Notes: generated by a model from the letters alone, not told the origin. A DNA stretch of 20,000 bases from Stramonita haemastoma (GCA_030674155.1 CM060323.1:49576698-49596697), one strand, 5' to 3'. Positions 9,935 to 19,290 are shown, numbered from the stretch's first letter. Translations and numbers: made by a program.

Positions 9935-10899
9935 ATTGTACCTCTTTTCTTACCCTAAAGGTGCCATTTTTATTTTGTACTCTTGGGGTGTTTTTTGTCT
10001 GCAATGTGGGAAAAATAGGGGAGGGTGTAAGGTGAGTGTTGTGGAGATGAGAAGTGGTAAGTGGGAGGGGTCGGGGTTGGGACTGTAAATGAAAGAAAAA
10101 CTTAGGTTCAAATCTATAACAATAACTGAATGTACATTGGATTGAGGCTGGCTATTTTCTTATGTTACAGTGCACACACAGAGGTTGTGAATGCCCTGTT
10201 CTTTGAGCAAACGCTTTTTTTGGTTTAAATTCCACCCTTTTGGGGTTGCGTGTGCATTGTGAAAATTGAGTGGTACAGACATTTCTGCCTCCTTCACTTT
10301 CCACAGTTCTCACTTCCAATTAAACACTGTCATAAGTAATCACAACAAGGACTACAATAAACATCCTTAACACAGAATGGGTATATTTCTGTTCGTCTCC
10401 ACATGGGTACAAGCATCCACGATCTGGTTCGTTTTCAGTTTCTATTGTAACGCTTTACACAGCCTTTTTTTTTTTACTAACAATACTGAGTCATGATAAA
10501 AAAAAAGACAATTTGGGGGCGGGGGGGGGGGAGGGGGTTTGTTGGTCTTTTTCTGAAAATACACTGACAGGTTTAGTTGAAAATTACCTCTGAGTGGCTT
10601 GTCAGCTTCAAAGTAGCTTTTGCCAATTTCTGAAAATACTAATGTTTTCTTTTTTCTTCAAGTATGTTGTGGTTCTAGCCATAGCTGTTAAAATTTCTTG
10701 GAAAGAAAATTTGATAATAGTCAGAAGAAACTTTCTGTTCTGTTTTATTATTTTTTTAATGCTCTCATTGAAATCTCGAATCTGTTTCTTCAGCTACTGT
10801 TGACCATCAATTTTATTGAACACTTTAGGGTTAAGAAATGCCGCCCCCATTTCTCTGGTTGATGCTTGTACGCCAGTTTTGCTTCATTTCCCTTGAGTT
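9935..10899. other. Unassigned sequence with low-identity repeat S2
   Basis: No convincing gene. Positions 10268-10410 are the partner of 5738-5885. A G-rich run (about 10515-10536, GGGGGCGGGGGGGGGG) follows an A run. Short open frames here (for example 10594-10803) have no recognisable domain and a composition typical of AT-rich non-coding DNA. Confidence 0.45.
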
Positions 10900-11590
10900 G
10901 ATTCCTTGTGTGAAATGCAGTAATCTGAGTTGACAGTTTAGCGCCTGCAGTGCCACTTAACCTTATTTTTCATTACATCAGCTGTACGTGTATTAGCTGT
11001 TGTTCTTTATCATAATATATTTGTGTGGTTCATATGCTTAAGGAGAACTATTTTCGTCTTGTCCTTGGTTTCTGACTAAAAGCTGTGTTGTTTTGTTACA
11101 AAGCTGATGCGATTATGCATACTCTATGGAATACCAAGCTGAACAAACAACTAAGAAATGTCAAAAGACATGTTCCCAAAACTGTAGTGGGGGGCCTAAG
11201 TTGTGCTGAAGAAACTGTGGTGACTGTATGTTGTCCTCACCGCAAAAAAAGACCATAACAGAGGCTTAGCAATGACAACATGTCTTGTATGCCCTGCTGT
11301 ACACCTCTTTGTCTGCGGTCACTTTCTAGGTCAACGTTCTGTATGTAGATTTCCTACATGGGGAAAAGTAAATGGAGAGAGAAACAATCCTAAGCAAATA
11401 ATTATATCGAAATATTCCAGACTAAAGAGCTGTTGTTCTATACCATGATTTTTGGGTAAGAAAAGAAAAAAAAGGGTGACCGAGATTTGACTGACCAGGA
11501 ACAAACAGGGCAGCACCCCTTGTTTGTTGATGCAGGTTGTTGTATGTCTCGTGATGCTGGGAGGAATATGATTCAGAGTATTTGTATTCT
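10900..11590 (+). repeat. Dispersed repeat family R, copy 3
   Basis: It matches copy 1 in order: CACTTAACCTTA, GCGATTATGCATAC, GTTCCCAAAACTGTAG, ACAGAGGCTTAGCAATGACAA, TGCGGTCACTTTCTAGGTC, AACGTTCTG, CATGGGGAAA, and at the right end CAGCACCCCTTGTTTGTTGA. All three copies are on the same strand. Copies 1 and 3 are the longest. Confidence 0.72.
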
Positions 11591-12160
11591 GTATATGTAC
11601 GTATTCTATTAATACAAATTATATATGCTACAGTTGATTTTGTTTCCTCAAATCCTTCACACCCCAACAGGGGTCAAAGGCGAATTAAATCTTGAATCTT
11701 ATAAGGACAAGGATTTTTGGATCTTAGGCAGTTTAGAATCTGCATTTTCTTCCCGACCGCTTGACTATGAGTATTTTGGCAGTATTAGTCAAAGGCTAGG
11801 GACAATATGCTCCTTCTATCTTACCCTTTTGGACAGTCTTTCAGGCCAAAGATAGTACGTTCCACGTCCTACGGAGTTCAGACCGACAGGCTACATTATT
11901 ATAGGAGCTTAACCCGCATTGAACTGCTGAGAACATGAGTGGTTCTGTGGTGCTCCTGCCTGGTCAGACTGATTCATGGTTGGTGGGTAGGTGGGTAGGT
12001 AGGTGGGTAGGGAAGTGTCAATGCAATTTTCCGCGGCGGATGGAAAGAAAACAGGAAGAGGAGAAAGGAGTACAGTGGGGTTGTTGTTGAAAGTGGGCCC
12101 AGGGTATTTGTCCTGGTCAGGATCGTTTAACATTGAGAGGGTGGGTTGGGGGTTTAGGGC
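11591..12160. other. Unassigned sequence with one weak candidate exon
   Basis: The best coding-like stretch is 11671-11854. It is open in the frame of 11625, preceded by a pyrimidine-rich CCCCAACAG acceptor-like site (AG at 11669-11670) and followed by a GTACGT donor-like site at 11855. The deduced peptide has a mixed, protein-like composition but no motif I recognise. A GGTAGGTGGGTA-type (GGTA)n patch lies at about 11980-12010. Chance is a sufficient explanation for the open frame. Confidence 0.3.
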
Positions 12161-12229
12161 TGTCTGTCTGTGTCTTTCTGTCTCTCTGTCTCTGTCTCTC
12201 TGTCTGTCTGTCTGTCTGGTTTGTCTGTC

Positions 12230-12270
<41 letters not shown>

Positions 12271-12358
12271 GTTCTCTGTCTCTCTCTCTCTCTCTCCCTC
12301 TCTCTCTCTGTGTCTCTCCTTCTCTCTCCTCTCTCTCTCTCTGTCTCTCTCTCTCTGT
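12161..12358. repeat. (CTGT)n and (CT)n array
   Basis: Degenerate CTGT tetranucleotide repeat passes into CT-rich repeat and ends just before an alternating GTGCACGCGCGCGC patch at 12362-12378. Confidence 0.95.
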
Positions 12359-12629
12359 ATGTGTGCACGCGCGCGCGCTCCATTTAACAAAAGCTGCAAC
12401 AAAACATATCCCAGGGATCTTTTTCATTTTTTGTGGACATGCAGCTCTCATATTTCTATGCATTCATATCCAAAAACAGAAGCTTATTCTGCGCACATGC
12501 ATGTACGCATAACATGTATGCACGTACGGAATTGTGAATGCATACATGTTCAAATAAAAGAGAAAGGTCCGTGGGACATATCCTAAGGTGGTCTTTTTTC
12601 TTGGATAAGTACTATTAAAGTAGCCTCTC

Positions 12630-12688
12630 TCTGTCTTTTTCTCTCTCTCTGTGTGTATGTGTGTGTGTGTGTGTGTGTGTATGTGTGT

Positions 12689-12763
<75 letters not shown>
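12630..12763. repeat. (CT)n then (TG)n array ending in G runs
   Basis: A short CT tract (about 12626-12650) is followed by TG repeat with TATG interruptions, then perfect (TG)n to 12763. G runs of about 7 nt (12765-12771) and 6 nt (near 12789) with TGTGTATG sequence follow. Confidence 0.95.
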
Positions 12764-12771
12764 AGGGGGGG

Positions 12772-13271
12772 ATACGTGTGTATATGGAGGGGGGTATGTG
12801 TGTATGTGTGTGCGCACACACGAAGAGGCATGCAAGCATAATAATTATGTAAGTTTTTCAGGAAAAGCAGACACTGTGCGTAACTATGTGGCAACAAAAC
12901 AGAGGGGTAAGGTAAGGTCACATTCATTTGTGTACATTTTTAGTGACTCATCCAGACCAGCAAGGATAGATAGATAGATAGATCTGTCGCTAGAAGTGAT
13001 GTGTCCAGCTGTAAACCCATTCCGCCAGTAGGCTAAGTCAGGAAAGGGAAAAGTAAAATCAGCATGGCCAGCATCGTAATAGCCTAGCACACTAGTGGAC
13101 TTGCGTGGGCAGAGACTGTCTGCCTGCCTGCCTGCCTGCCTGCCCTCTTGTCTCCAAACGCCCACCACGTGCGTCAGCTTCTATTTTTACTACTCCCCGT
13201 TTGCCTCTGGTAATAGCCACTGCAAAATCGATTTTAATCACATTTTTTTGTTGTTAACCCCCCTCCCTCCC
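12772..13271. other. Unassigned sequence with minor tetranucleotide repeats
   Basis: No gene recognised. Contains (GATA)4 near 12966-12982 and (TGCC)5 near 13122-13144. A minus-strand open frame at 12884-13168 has no recognisable domain. Confidence 0.45.
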
Positions 13272-13341
13272 ACTACCACCACCACCACCACCACCACCAC
13301 TACCACCATCACCACCACTACCACCATCACCAACCACCAGC
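13272..13341. repeat. (ACC)n trinucleotide repeat
   Basis: ACC units with TACC and ATCACC interruptions. Open frames across it translate to poly-T and have no independent support. Confidence 0.93.
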
Positions 13342-14560
13342 TCTCTGTTTTTTTTGGTCTGGATAAAAAAAAAGAAGAAAAATTACATACACAACATTTT
13401 TTTTTTAATCTTGGGTTGCCAATCGATTCCTCCTCCTGATTTCAATCCGGTTCCTAGTTCCCCATTCCTGTCACATCATGAGCGTCATAGGCGGTTGACA
13501 AATCGTCCCCCTCCTGTCAGACTTGTCCTCATAGCAGGAGAGGGGACGGGAGGGAGGAGGGAGGGAATTCATCTCTTGCCCAGTCTGTCAAAAGCAAAGC
13601 TCCCCCTCTCTCTCCTCCCTGTCCCCCCCCCCCCCCCAGGCGACATGACGAAGCAAGCCCCAGCACTGAGTGACGGAATGATGAAGGAGAGACAAAGTAG
13701 GGCTTGAAGGAAGAGGAGGAAGGAGCAGAGAGAGAGTTAACAGTGGTGTGGAGGGAGTGCCTCTAGGTGTGTTACTTAGCTCCTGCCTGTTTCGGAAAGG
13801 TAAAACTTCGGGCAGAGAGAGAGAGAGAGGGAAAGTCGAGAGTAAGTTTAGAATCTGATGGGGAATTTACCTGTCTAGATGAGAATTTACCTTTTTTTAT
13901 TCTGAGAGCAAGAGGTTTTGATTAAAAGCTTTTTTCGTGTCTCAGGAATCCCGAGGAAAAATTTCTGTAAGTAGTTCTTTTTTCTTTTTTTCTTCTTTTT
14001 TTGTAGTATCCATTTAAGAGGAGTATACAGGAACAGTGTCAGTGTCTCTTTTTGTCATTCGTGGGGTTTTTTTTTTGGGGGTTGTTTCAGGTTTTTTTTT
14101 TATCTTCTTTGTAATTGTCTTTAATATCAGGTCTTATCTTACACTTCATTTGTTGAAAAGATTTAATGTTGACGTGACTTTTACATACTAAAACTTATCA
14201 GGACTTTTTTCAAGTTATAAACTGCATCTTAAACAATTAATTGGTTAGACTTTACGACTTAATTCAGGAATTTATTAGTATGTACTTTTTAATGTTGAAA
14301 TGCTTTTATGCCAGTTCCTTTTTAATTTAACTTGTTGGGTTTTTTTTAGATGCCTATTTTACATTTAACGTGGAGAGATGCTTCTGTATCAGCCCTTTCT
14401 CTCATACTGGACAGTAAACAGGTTTTTGCTTTGCTCTGAGCTGTCTTACAAGAGGGGCGGAGTGTTAGAACAAGACTAAACCCTTAACGTTTAAATGCTG
14501 TATAATTCAGACCCTATCCCCTTTTCTTTATTTTCCTTCCTGTTTGTTATCGTTTTAATG
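13342..14560. other. Unassigned sequence with a weak candidate 5' UTR exon
   Basis: Around 13590-13639 a long pyrimidine tract (CT-rich, then 15 C at 13623-13637) ends in CAG and resembles a 3' splice acceptor. After it, 13645-13707 is a 20-codon open frame starting ATGACGAAGC. Donor-like sites follow at 13800 (AAAG|GTAAAA) and 13842 (GTAAGT). This could be a non-coding first or second exon with an upstream ORF, but nothing in the protein sequence supports a gene. Past 13860 the DNA is T-rich and featureless. Confidence 0.3.
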
Positions 14561-14727
14561 TTCTCTGTCTGTCTGTCTATCTGTCTGACTGTCTTTCTAT
14601 CTGTCTGTCTGTCTTTCTGTCGGTTTGTCTGTTTGTCTGTCTCTGTCTTTCTGTGTATCTGTCTGTGTGTCTGTGTGTCTGTCTCTCACTCTCTCTTCTT
14701 CTCTCTGTCTGTCTGTCTCTGTCTCTG

Positions 14728-14799
<72 letters not shown>
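14561..14799. repeat. (CTGT)n then (CT)n array
   Basis: CTGT tetranucleotides with many CTAT and CTTT variants, followed by (CTCTGT)n and a pure (CT)n block from about 14748 to 14799. Confidence 0.95.
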
Positions 14800-14802
<3 letters not shown>

Positions 14803-15222
14803 AGTTGAATATGCCAAGGAATGTTGTGGCTATTTCTATTACTCTTTGTCAGTTGATGAGCCCTAAAGTTCAATGTAAAGTCGATCAAAAAAAAATTCGG
14901 TTAACACGAGTGGAGAGGCTGTGAAATGGCTATATTTTCCACATGGTCTAAACTGACTGTTTTACAGATATTTATAGACCCTAGAAACAAGTATCTAATA
15001 TCTAATGAACAGGTATCCTCGTCACACGTCAATGTCTACATGTACCGGACAAAAATAAACTAATCTAAAAAAAAAAGAACAAAATATCTACGTGGTTAAA
15101 AGAAAACAAAAAACCCCAAACCAATAAAACAATAAAACATCTCACTAGGGAAAAAAAGAAATAGAAAATAATCAGACCAAGAAAAAAAAAAGACAAGTCC
15201 AGTTTTGAAGGCTGGTTGGTGT
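14800..15222. other. Unassigned AT-rich sequence
   Basis: No gene or named repeat. Several A runs (8-10 nt) occur at 14887-14896, 15067-15076 and 15182-15191. Confidence 0.45.
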
Positions 15223-15293
15223 TTCTTCTTCTTCTTCTTCTTCTTCTTCTTCTTCTTCTTCTTCTTCTTCTTCTTCTTCTTCTTCTTCTTCTT
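15223..15293. repeat. (TTC)n, about 24 units
   Basis: A perfect TTC/GAA trinucleotide array of about 71 bp. Purine-pyrimidine GAA/TTC tracts of this sort can form triplex DNA. Confidence 0.98.
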
Positions 15294-15447
15294 TTCTGTC
15301 AAATATTTGAGAAAAGTGAAATTCTGTACTTAAAAAAATACGTGTAGGTTGTTATAGATCAGTACCATTATTAGCCACTGACAGAACGAAATGATATTAA
15401 GAATAACACCAACAACAACAACCATCATCATAATGACAATAATAACC

Positions 15448-15868
15448 GTGACGCTCCACCACGAAATGAGTCGCTTAGCACGTAATCCACTTTTCCGCTA
15501 GGAGCCATTAAAGGCAGGTGGGGGTGAGGCTGTCAATTTTAAGATTTTAATTTATCATAAAACTATAGCACTTATTCTACCTTGTAGTGAGATACCAAGG
15601 CATAATTCTGTTTCCTTTTGTGTTTAAACGTGCTTTGAAAATAGCAAAGCACCCATTCTGACCACCTATTAGGATGCTAAATTGTCAATTTCTCATTTTG
15701 ACACTTCCTGTAGTCTATCATTTCAAACTGCAATAACTTTTGATAGGATTGCTCGATTTTCAGTCTGTTTTTTGTATTGTATATCCATTTTATTGTAGTT
15801 TGATATCATGTCAAAAACTAAAAATTGACCTCTGGTGCAATACGACTCATTATGTGGTGGAGTGTCAT
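15448..15868. mobile_element. MITE-like element with long imperfect terminal inverted repeats
   Basis: The left end 15448-15473 (GTGACGCTCCACCACGAAAT, then GAGTCG) matches the reverse complement of 15843-15868 at 22 of 26 positions. Further inside, 15532-15565 matches the reverse complement of 15796-15829 at about 25 of 34 positions, beginning GTCAATTTT and ending AAACTA. The left arm carries roughly 45 extra bases between the two matching segments. The interior is AT-rich with no transposase frame, so it would be non-autonomous. I could not fix a target-site duplication; ATAA is near both outer ends. It could also be two inverted copies of one repeat. Confidence 0.62.
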
Positions 15869-16045
15869 AATAGTAATGATAAAGCAAAGCACAAAAAACC
15901 AAAAGAAAACCAGAAACCAAGGCCAAGGTTCCCACGAAACCCGATCCCAGAAAGGCAGTAAACAACAATTCCACTCTACACGAAGACAACAATGGCCTGT
16001 ACAACTTGAGCACCGCAACAGCCAAACTCAAATGACAACCTGATC

Positions 16046-16087
16046 CTTCCACTCCACTCCACTCCACTCCACTTCCTTCCCCCTCCC

Positions 16088-16161
<74 letters not shown>
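16046..16161. repeat. (CCACT)5 and (CT)n array
   Basis: Five CCACT units at about 16046-16070 are followed, after a short C-rich gap, by (CT)n at 16093-16161 with TTC and TCC breaks. G runs of 15 nt (16202-16216) and a longer G-rich run (about 16232-16254) lie just downstream. Confidence 0.94.
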
Positions 16162-16162
<1 letters not shown>

Positions 16163-16339
16163 CTGCCTTCTTCCGACCTTCAGCTTTCTCCACTGTCTCT
16201 TGGGGGGGGGGGGGGGAAAGCAGGGAGAAATGGGGGGGAGGGGGGGGGGGGGGGTACTGACAACATTGGTGCCAGTGCAGAGACAATGCGTCCTGAGAGA
16301 CAACGCGCGCGCGTGCGTGTGACAATGTGTCCCGAGAGA

Positions 16340-16340
<1 letters not shown>

Positions 16341-16384
<44 letters not shown>

Positions 16385-16389
16385 GTGTG

Positions 16390-16430
<41 letters not shown>
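16341..16430. repeat. (TG)n microsatellite
   Basis: TG dinucleotides with a TTGTGTGTTG interruption in the middle. A GCGCGCGCGTGCGTG patch at about 16305-16319 precedes it. Confidence 0.96.
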
Positions 16431-16539
16431 CTTTATTCACTGTATAACAACGTCTTTTCACCACTTCGGTATGATGCTGTTTCAATGTTGTGTGCTCACC
16501 CACCGAACTTTTTATTCTTGGAATAATAGGCTATTCACA

Positions 16540-16541
<2 letters not shown>

Positions 16542-16608
<67 letters not shown>

Positions 16609-16705
16609 GGGAGAGGGAGGGGAGGGAGGCGACAGACAGACAGACAGAGACAGACAGATAGACAGACAGACAGAGACAGAGACAGAGGCGGAGTGTCAGA
16701 GAGAG

Positions 16706-16753
<48 letters not shown>

Positions 16754-16784
16754 TGATGATGATGATGATGATGATTGATGATGA

Positions 16785-16819
<35 letters not shown>
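16542..16819. repeat. Compound array: (GA)n, G14, (CAGA)n, (GA)n, (GAT)n
   Basis: Pure (GA)n to about 16597, 14 G at 16598-16611, then CAGA-type repeat to about 16690, (GA)n to about 16751, and (GAT)n at 16753-16819 with two TGAATG/ATTGATG slips. Open frames on both strands are artefacts. Confidence 0.97.
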
Positions 16820-16821
<2 letters not shown>

Positions 16822-17035
16822 CCGAATACAACACAAAGTTTTTAACATTCTTTTTGTCCGGCCTATTTCCAGAATAAGAAATAGCGTCAACCATGACCCA
16901 ATTTTTGTTTTGTTTTGATAAACAGATTACATCAATGATTGATGGAAACCAAGAAACAAACAAAAAAAACATATAAAAATCAAGACAGAAATATGTTAGA
17001 GAATCCAAAAAGCAAACAAAAATAAGTAAATAAAT

Positions 17036-17390
<355 letters not shown>

Positions 17391-17758
17391 TTGAGTGAAA
17401 AATGTACGGAAACTGCGCAGTTGTTTCGATTAATTGGAAAGGGATTGATGGGCATGGGAGGGAAGGGGGAAAGGGGGGGTGGGGGTCTCGGAGTGGGGGA
17501 GGAAGGGTGGCTACAAGAATAGGAGCGGGTAGGGAAGGATGGAGGGGCGGAGGGATTTTTGTAAATCTTGTTATCTGTTCCCACCGGCACACAATTATGT
17601 ACTCTTACTGAAAGCGGAACAGGGTTGAACGTGTGCGCAAGATGTTCTGCGTGCGTTCGCGCACACGGGGCCTCGGTTTATAGTATCATCCAAAGGACTT
17701 TTGGGGAGAGTGGAGTCAGCACTGATGTTATACTCCAGGGGAAAATTCCCCTCGAGCG

Positions 17759-17769
17759 GGAATCGAACC
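17759..17769 (-). promoter_or_regulatory. RNA polymerase III B box of SINE copy C
   Basis: Minus-strand GGTTCGATTCC matches the B-box consensus GGTTCRANNCC exactly. With the A box about 32 bp away, this copy keeps the type 2 internal promoter expected of a tRNA-derived SINE. Whether it is transcribed cannot be told from sequence. Confidence 0.75.
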
Positions 17770-17801
17770 CGGATCGTCAAATTACGAGGGCAATGTTCTG
17801 A

Positions 17802-17812
17802 CCACTAGGCTA
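17802..17812 (-). promoter_or_regulatory. RNA polymerase III A box of SINE copy C
   Basis: Minus-strand TAGCCTAGTGG matches TRGYNNARYGG exactly and sits a few bases inside the element start, the normal place for a tRNA-derived A box. Confidence 0.75.
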
Positions 17813-17835
17813 TCCCGTCCCCCCGTCCCCCACAT

Positions 17836-17857
17836 CCCCCCCCCCCCCCCCCCCCCC
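17836..17857. repeat. 22-nt C run
   Basis: A pure C homopolymer separates SINE copy C from the next tRNA-like head. It may mark slippage of the GGGG start shared by the two SINE heads. Confidence 0.97.
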
Positions 17858-17915
17858 GTCCTGTAGCTAAGGGAAGACAGCAAGTGCTCTGACCACTGAG
17901 CCATCCCGTCCCCAC
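17858..17915 (-). mobile_element. Second tRNA-like SINE head
   Basis: On the minus strand GGGGACGGGATGGCTCAGTG contains a perfect A box TGGCTCAGTGG (plus 17893-17903) and then GTCAGAGCACTTGCTG. It resembles the starts of families 1 and 2 but ends near 17858, before any B box. It is a 3'-truncated or interrupted copy. Copy C begins about 36 bp further left in the same orientation. Confidence 0.72.
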
Positions 17916-18326
17916 AGCAATACTATGCAATACATTCAGCCTGCCTAGCTACCAGTGTTATTTCCTACAATGCATCAAACTGTCTGTCACACAGGCTGGA
18001 GAAGGGATCGGGAGGCCGTGACGGGTTAACAGTGGAGTGCTACCTTACCGGGCCTCTCTGACGTCAGTCAGTGGGCTAAAGGGACTGACTGACTGCCTGT
18101 GCACTCCCTCCTTTACCTGACGTCGGATGTCGGACAGTGTGTGACGGGCCTTAGAGCTTCTCTTCTCTCTAGCCTTCAGCTTCTGTGAGTAACTTGTTTT
18201 GTGTGTGGTGAAACTGTGGAACTATAATTATTGTGCTTGTATTGTTTTGTTTTGTGGTGCTGTTTGGTATAATTGTGTTGTATTTGATTGTGTTGTCCTT
18301 AGTTTGTTTACATTGCTCAGTCTTAT
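17916..18326. promoter_or_regulatory. Candidate CRE-containing regulatory region (weak)
   Basis: No gene is recognised. A perfect TGACGTCA palindrome sits at 18059-18066 and a TGACGTCG variant at 18118-18125, with GTGACGGG at about 18018 and 18141. A 10-bp inverted repeat (GTCAGTCAGT at 18063-18072 and ACTGACTGAC at 18084-18093, 11-nt spacer) overlaps the first site. A GTGAGT donor-like site follows at 18185. These fit a CREB/ATF-type promoter with a 5' UTR exon, but no transcript evidence exists and short motifs arise by chance. Confidence 0.3.

Positions 18327-18359
<33 letters not shown>
18327..18359. repeat. 33-nt G run
   Basis: An uninterrupted G homopolymer, the longest in the window. 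It can form G-quadruplexes and is also a likely place for sequencing length error. Confidence 0.96.
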
Positions 18360-18361
<2 letters not shown>

Positions 18362-18872
18362 TGTTCTTCTTGCGGTTTTTTGTTGCTGTGTTGGGTTTGG
18401 CTTTTGTTGTTGTTTCTTCTGGTTTTGGTTTTGGTTCTGGTTTCTTTTTTATGGTTGGGTATGTTGGGTTTTTTGTTTGTTTTATCTATCTCTAAAGTCT
18501 GAATGCGACTACCTTAATTGTGGACAAAAACGGTCGTATAGAATACGCAAAAAATCTCATCAGTGGTAAGCCTTGGAGCTTTAAGCCCAGGAGCGAAAAG
18601 AAATTGTTATGTGTGGTTGGTTGGATGGTCAGTTGGTAAGGGTTTTTCCGACTTCTTTTTACTTGCCTAGAATCTAAAGAGTTCTTGTTGCATCTTTTGA
18701 ATTTATTTATTATGGGGAGCTAGAGGGGTATGGTGAGCAGTTTCATGATATGTCACATAATTATGTTGTTTTCATTCTGGTAACTGTGCAATGAAATTGC
18801 TCTTCAGTTGGGATGTATACAGCATATCATATCTGTTCTCTGCTTTTATAGGTCTTCAGTACTTTTGCTTTT
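18360..18872. other. Unassigned T/G-rich sequence
   Basis: The left part is T/G-rich (TTTTGG and TTGTTG motifs, to about 18480). The rest is ordinary AT-rich sequence without gene or RNA features. Confidence 0.45.
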
Positions 18873-18947
18873 GTTATAAAGTATTCTTAGTAAAACTGTT
18901 ATAAAGTATATTTTGTAAAACTGTTATAAAGTATTCTTAGTAAAACT
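18873..18947 (+). repeat. Three tandem 25-bp units
   Basis: GTTATAAAGTATTCTTAGTA followed by AAACT occurs at 18873-18897 and identically at 18923-18947. The middle unit (18898-18922) differs at several bases (ATTTTG in place of TTCTTAG). Units 1 and 3 are identical, so the array did not grow by simple serial copying. It stops directly at the 5' edge of the truncated LINE. Confidence 0.95.
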
Positions 18948-18949
18948 AA

Positions 18950-19207
18950 AAAATAACTTGCTGCTATAATCGGGACCAAAACTACCTCTGTGAATGTCTT
19001 TACCCTTACACTCCTTCTCGTTCCCTCCGCTCTGCTGCAGATACCCTGCGCTTACAAATACCTAGATTCAATCAATCCACCATCGGCCGTCGTGCTTTCT
19101 CTGTTTCTGGTCCAGTGATCTGGAACGATCTCCCTCTCTCCCTTCGTAAAAAGCCTACCTATGACACATTTAAATCCAGCCTCAAGACACACTTGTTTCA
19201 AAGCTAA
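18950..19207 (+). pseudogene. C-terminal remnant of LINE ORF2 (reverse transcriptase polyprotein)
   Basis: The frame is open from 18950 to the TAA at 19205-19207. In the full protein this tail lies downstream of the reverse transcriptase domain. The diagnostic pattern here is LRSAADTLRLQIPR, then GRRAFSVSGPVIWNDLPLSL, then FKSSLKTHLFQS and stop. It corresponds to the family signature (LR-S, G-R-FS-A-P-WN-LP, L-FK--LK--LF) seen at the C terminus of many CR1, L2, Jockey and related elements. No start codon or catalytic YADD motif is present, because those parts were lost by 5' truncation. No stop or frameshift breaks the retained segment, suggesting that the insertion is fairly young. Confidence 0.85.
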
Positions 19208-19290
19208 GACTTTCCTATCCTGTTTCATCTTCTGCCCCTGCTCTCAACAGCTGAACTATCCACCACCCTGCCAAAGTGTTTAACCTCTGT

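Larger units (their letters stand above)
17555..17822 (-). mobile_element. SINE family 1, copy C (5' complete, 3' truncated)
   Basis: On the minus strand it starts GGGGACGGGATAGCCTAGTG, with a perfect A box TAGCCTAGTGG (plus 17802-17812) and perfect B box GGTTCGATTCC (plus 17759-17769). The shared core follows, with GGAGTCAGCACTGATGT, AAGTCCTTTGGATGATACTA, CCGAGGCCCCGTG and a 9-bp hairpin CGTGTGCGC/GCGCACACG. It ends at AACAAGATTTACAAAAATCC, so the tail with the AAGCAC hairpin is missing. It is the best-preserved head in the window. Confidence 0.88.

Noticed and set aside
15096..15302. A lysine-rich minus-strand protein
   Set aside because: The poly-K tract is the (TTC)n array read on the other strand, with no supporting domain.
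17555..17915. Tandem functional tRNA genes on the minus strand
   Set aside because: The perfect A and B boxes belong to a repeated unit whose core and tail recur at 5420-5541 and 5934-6294, which shows a SINE rather than a tRNA gene.
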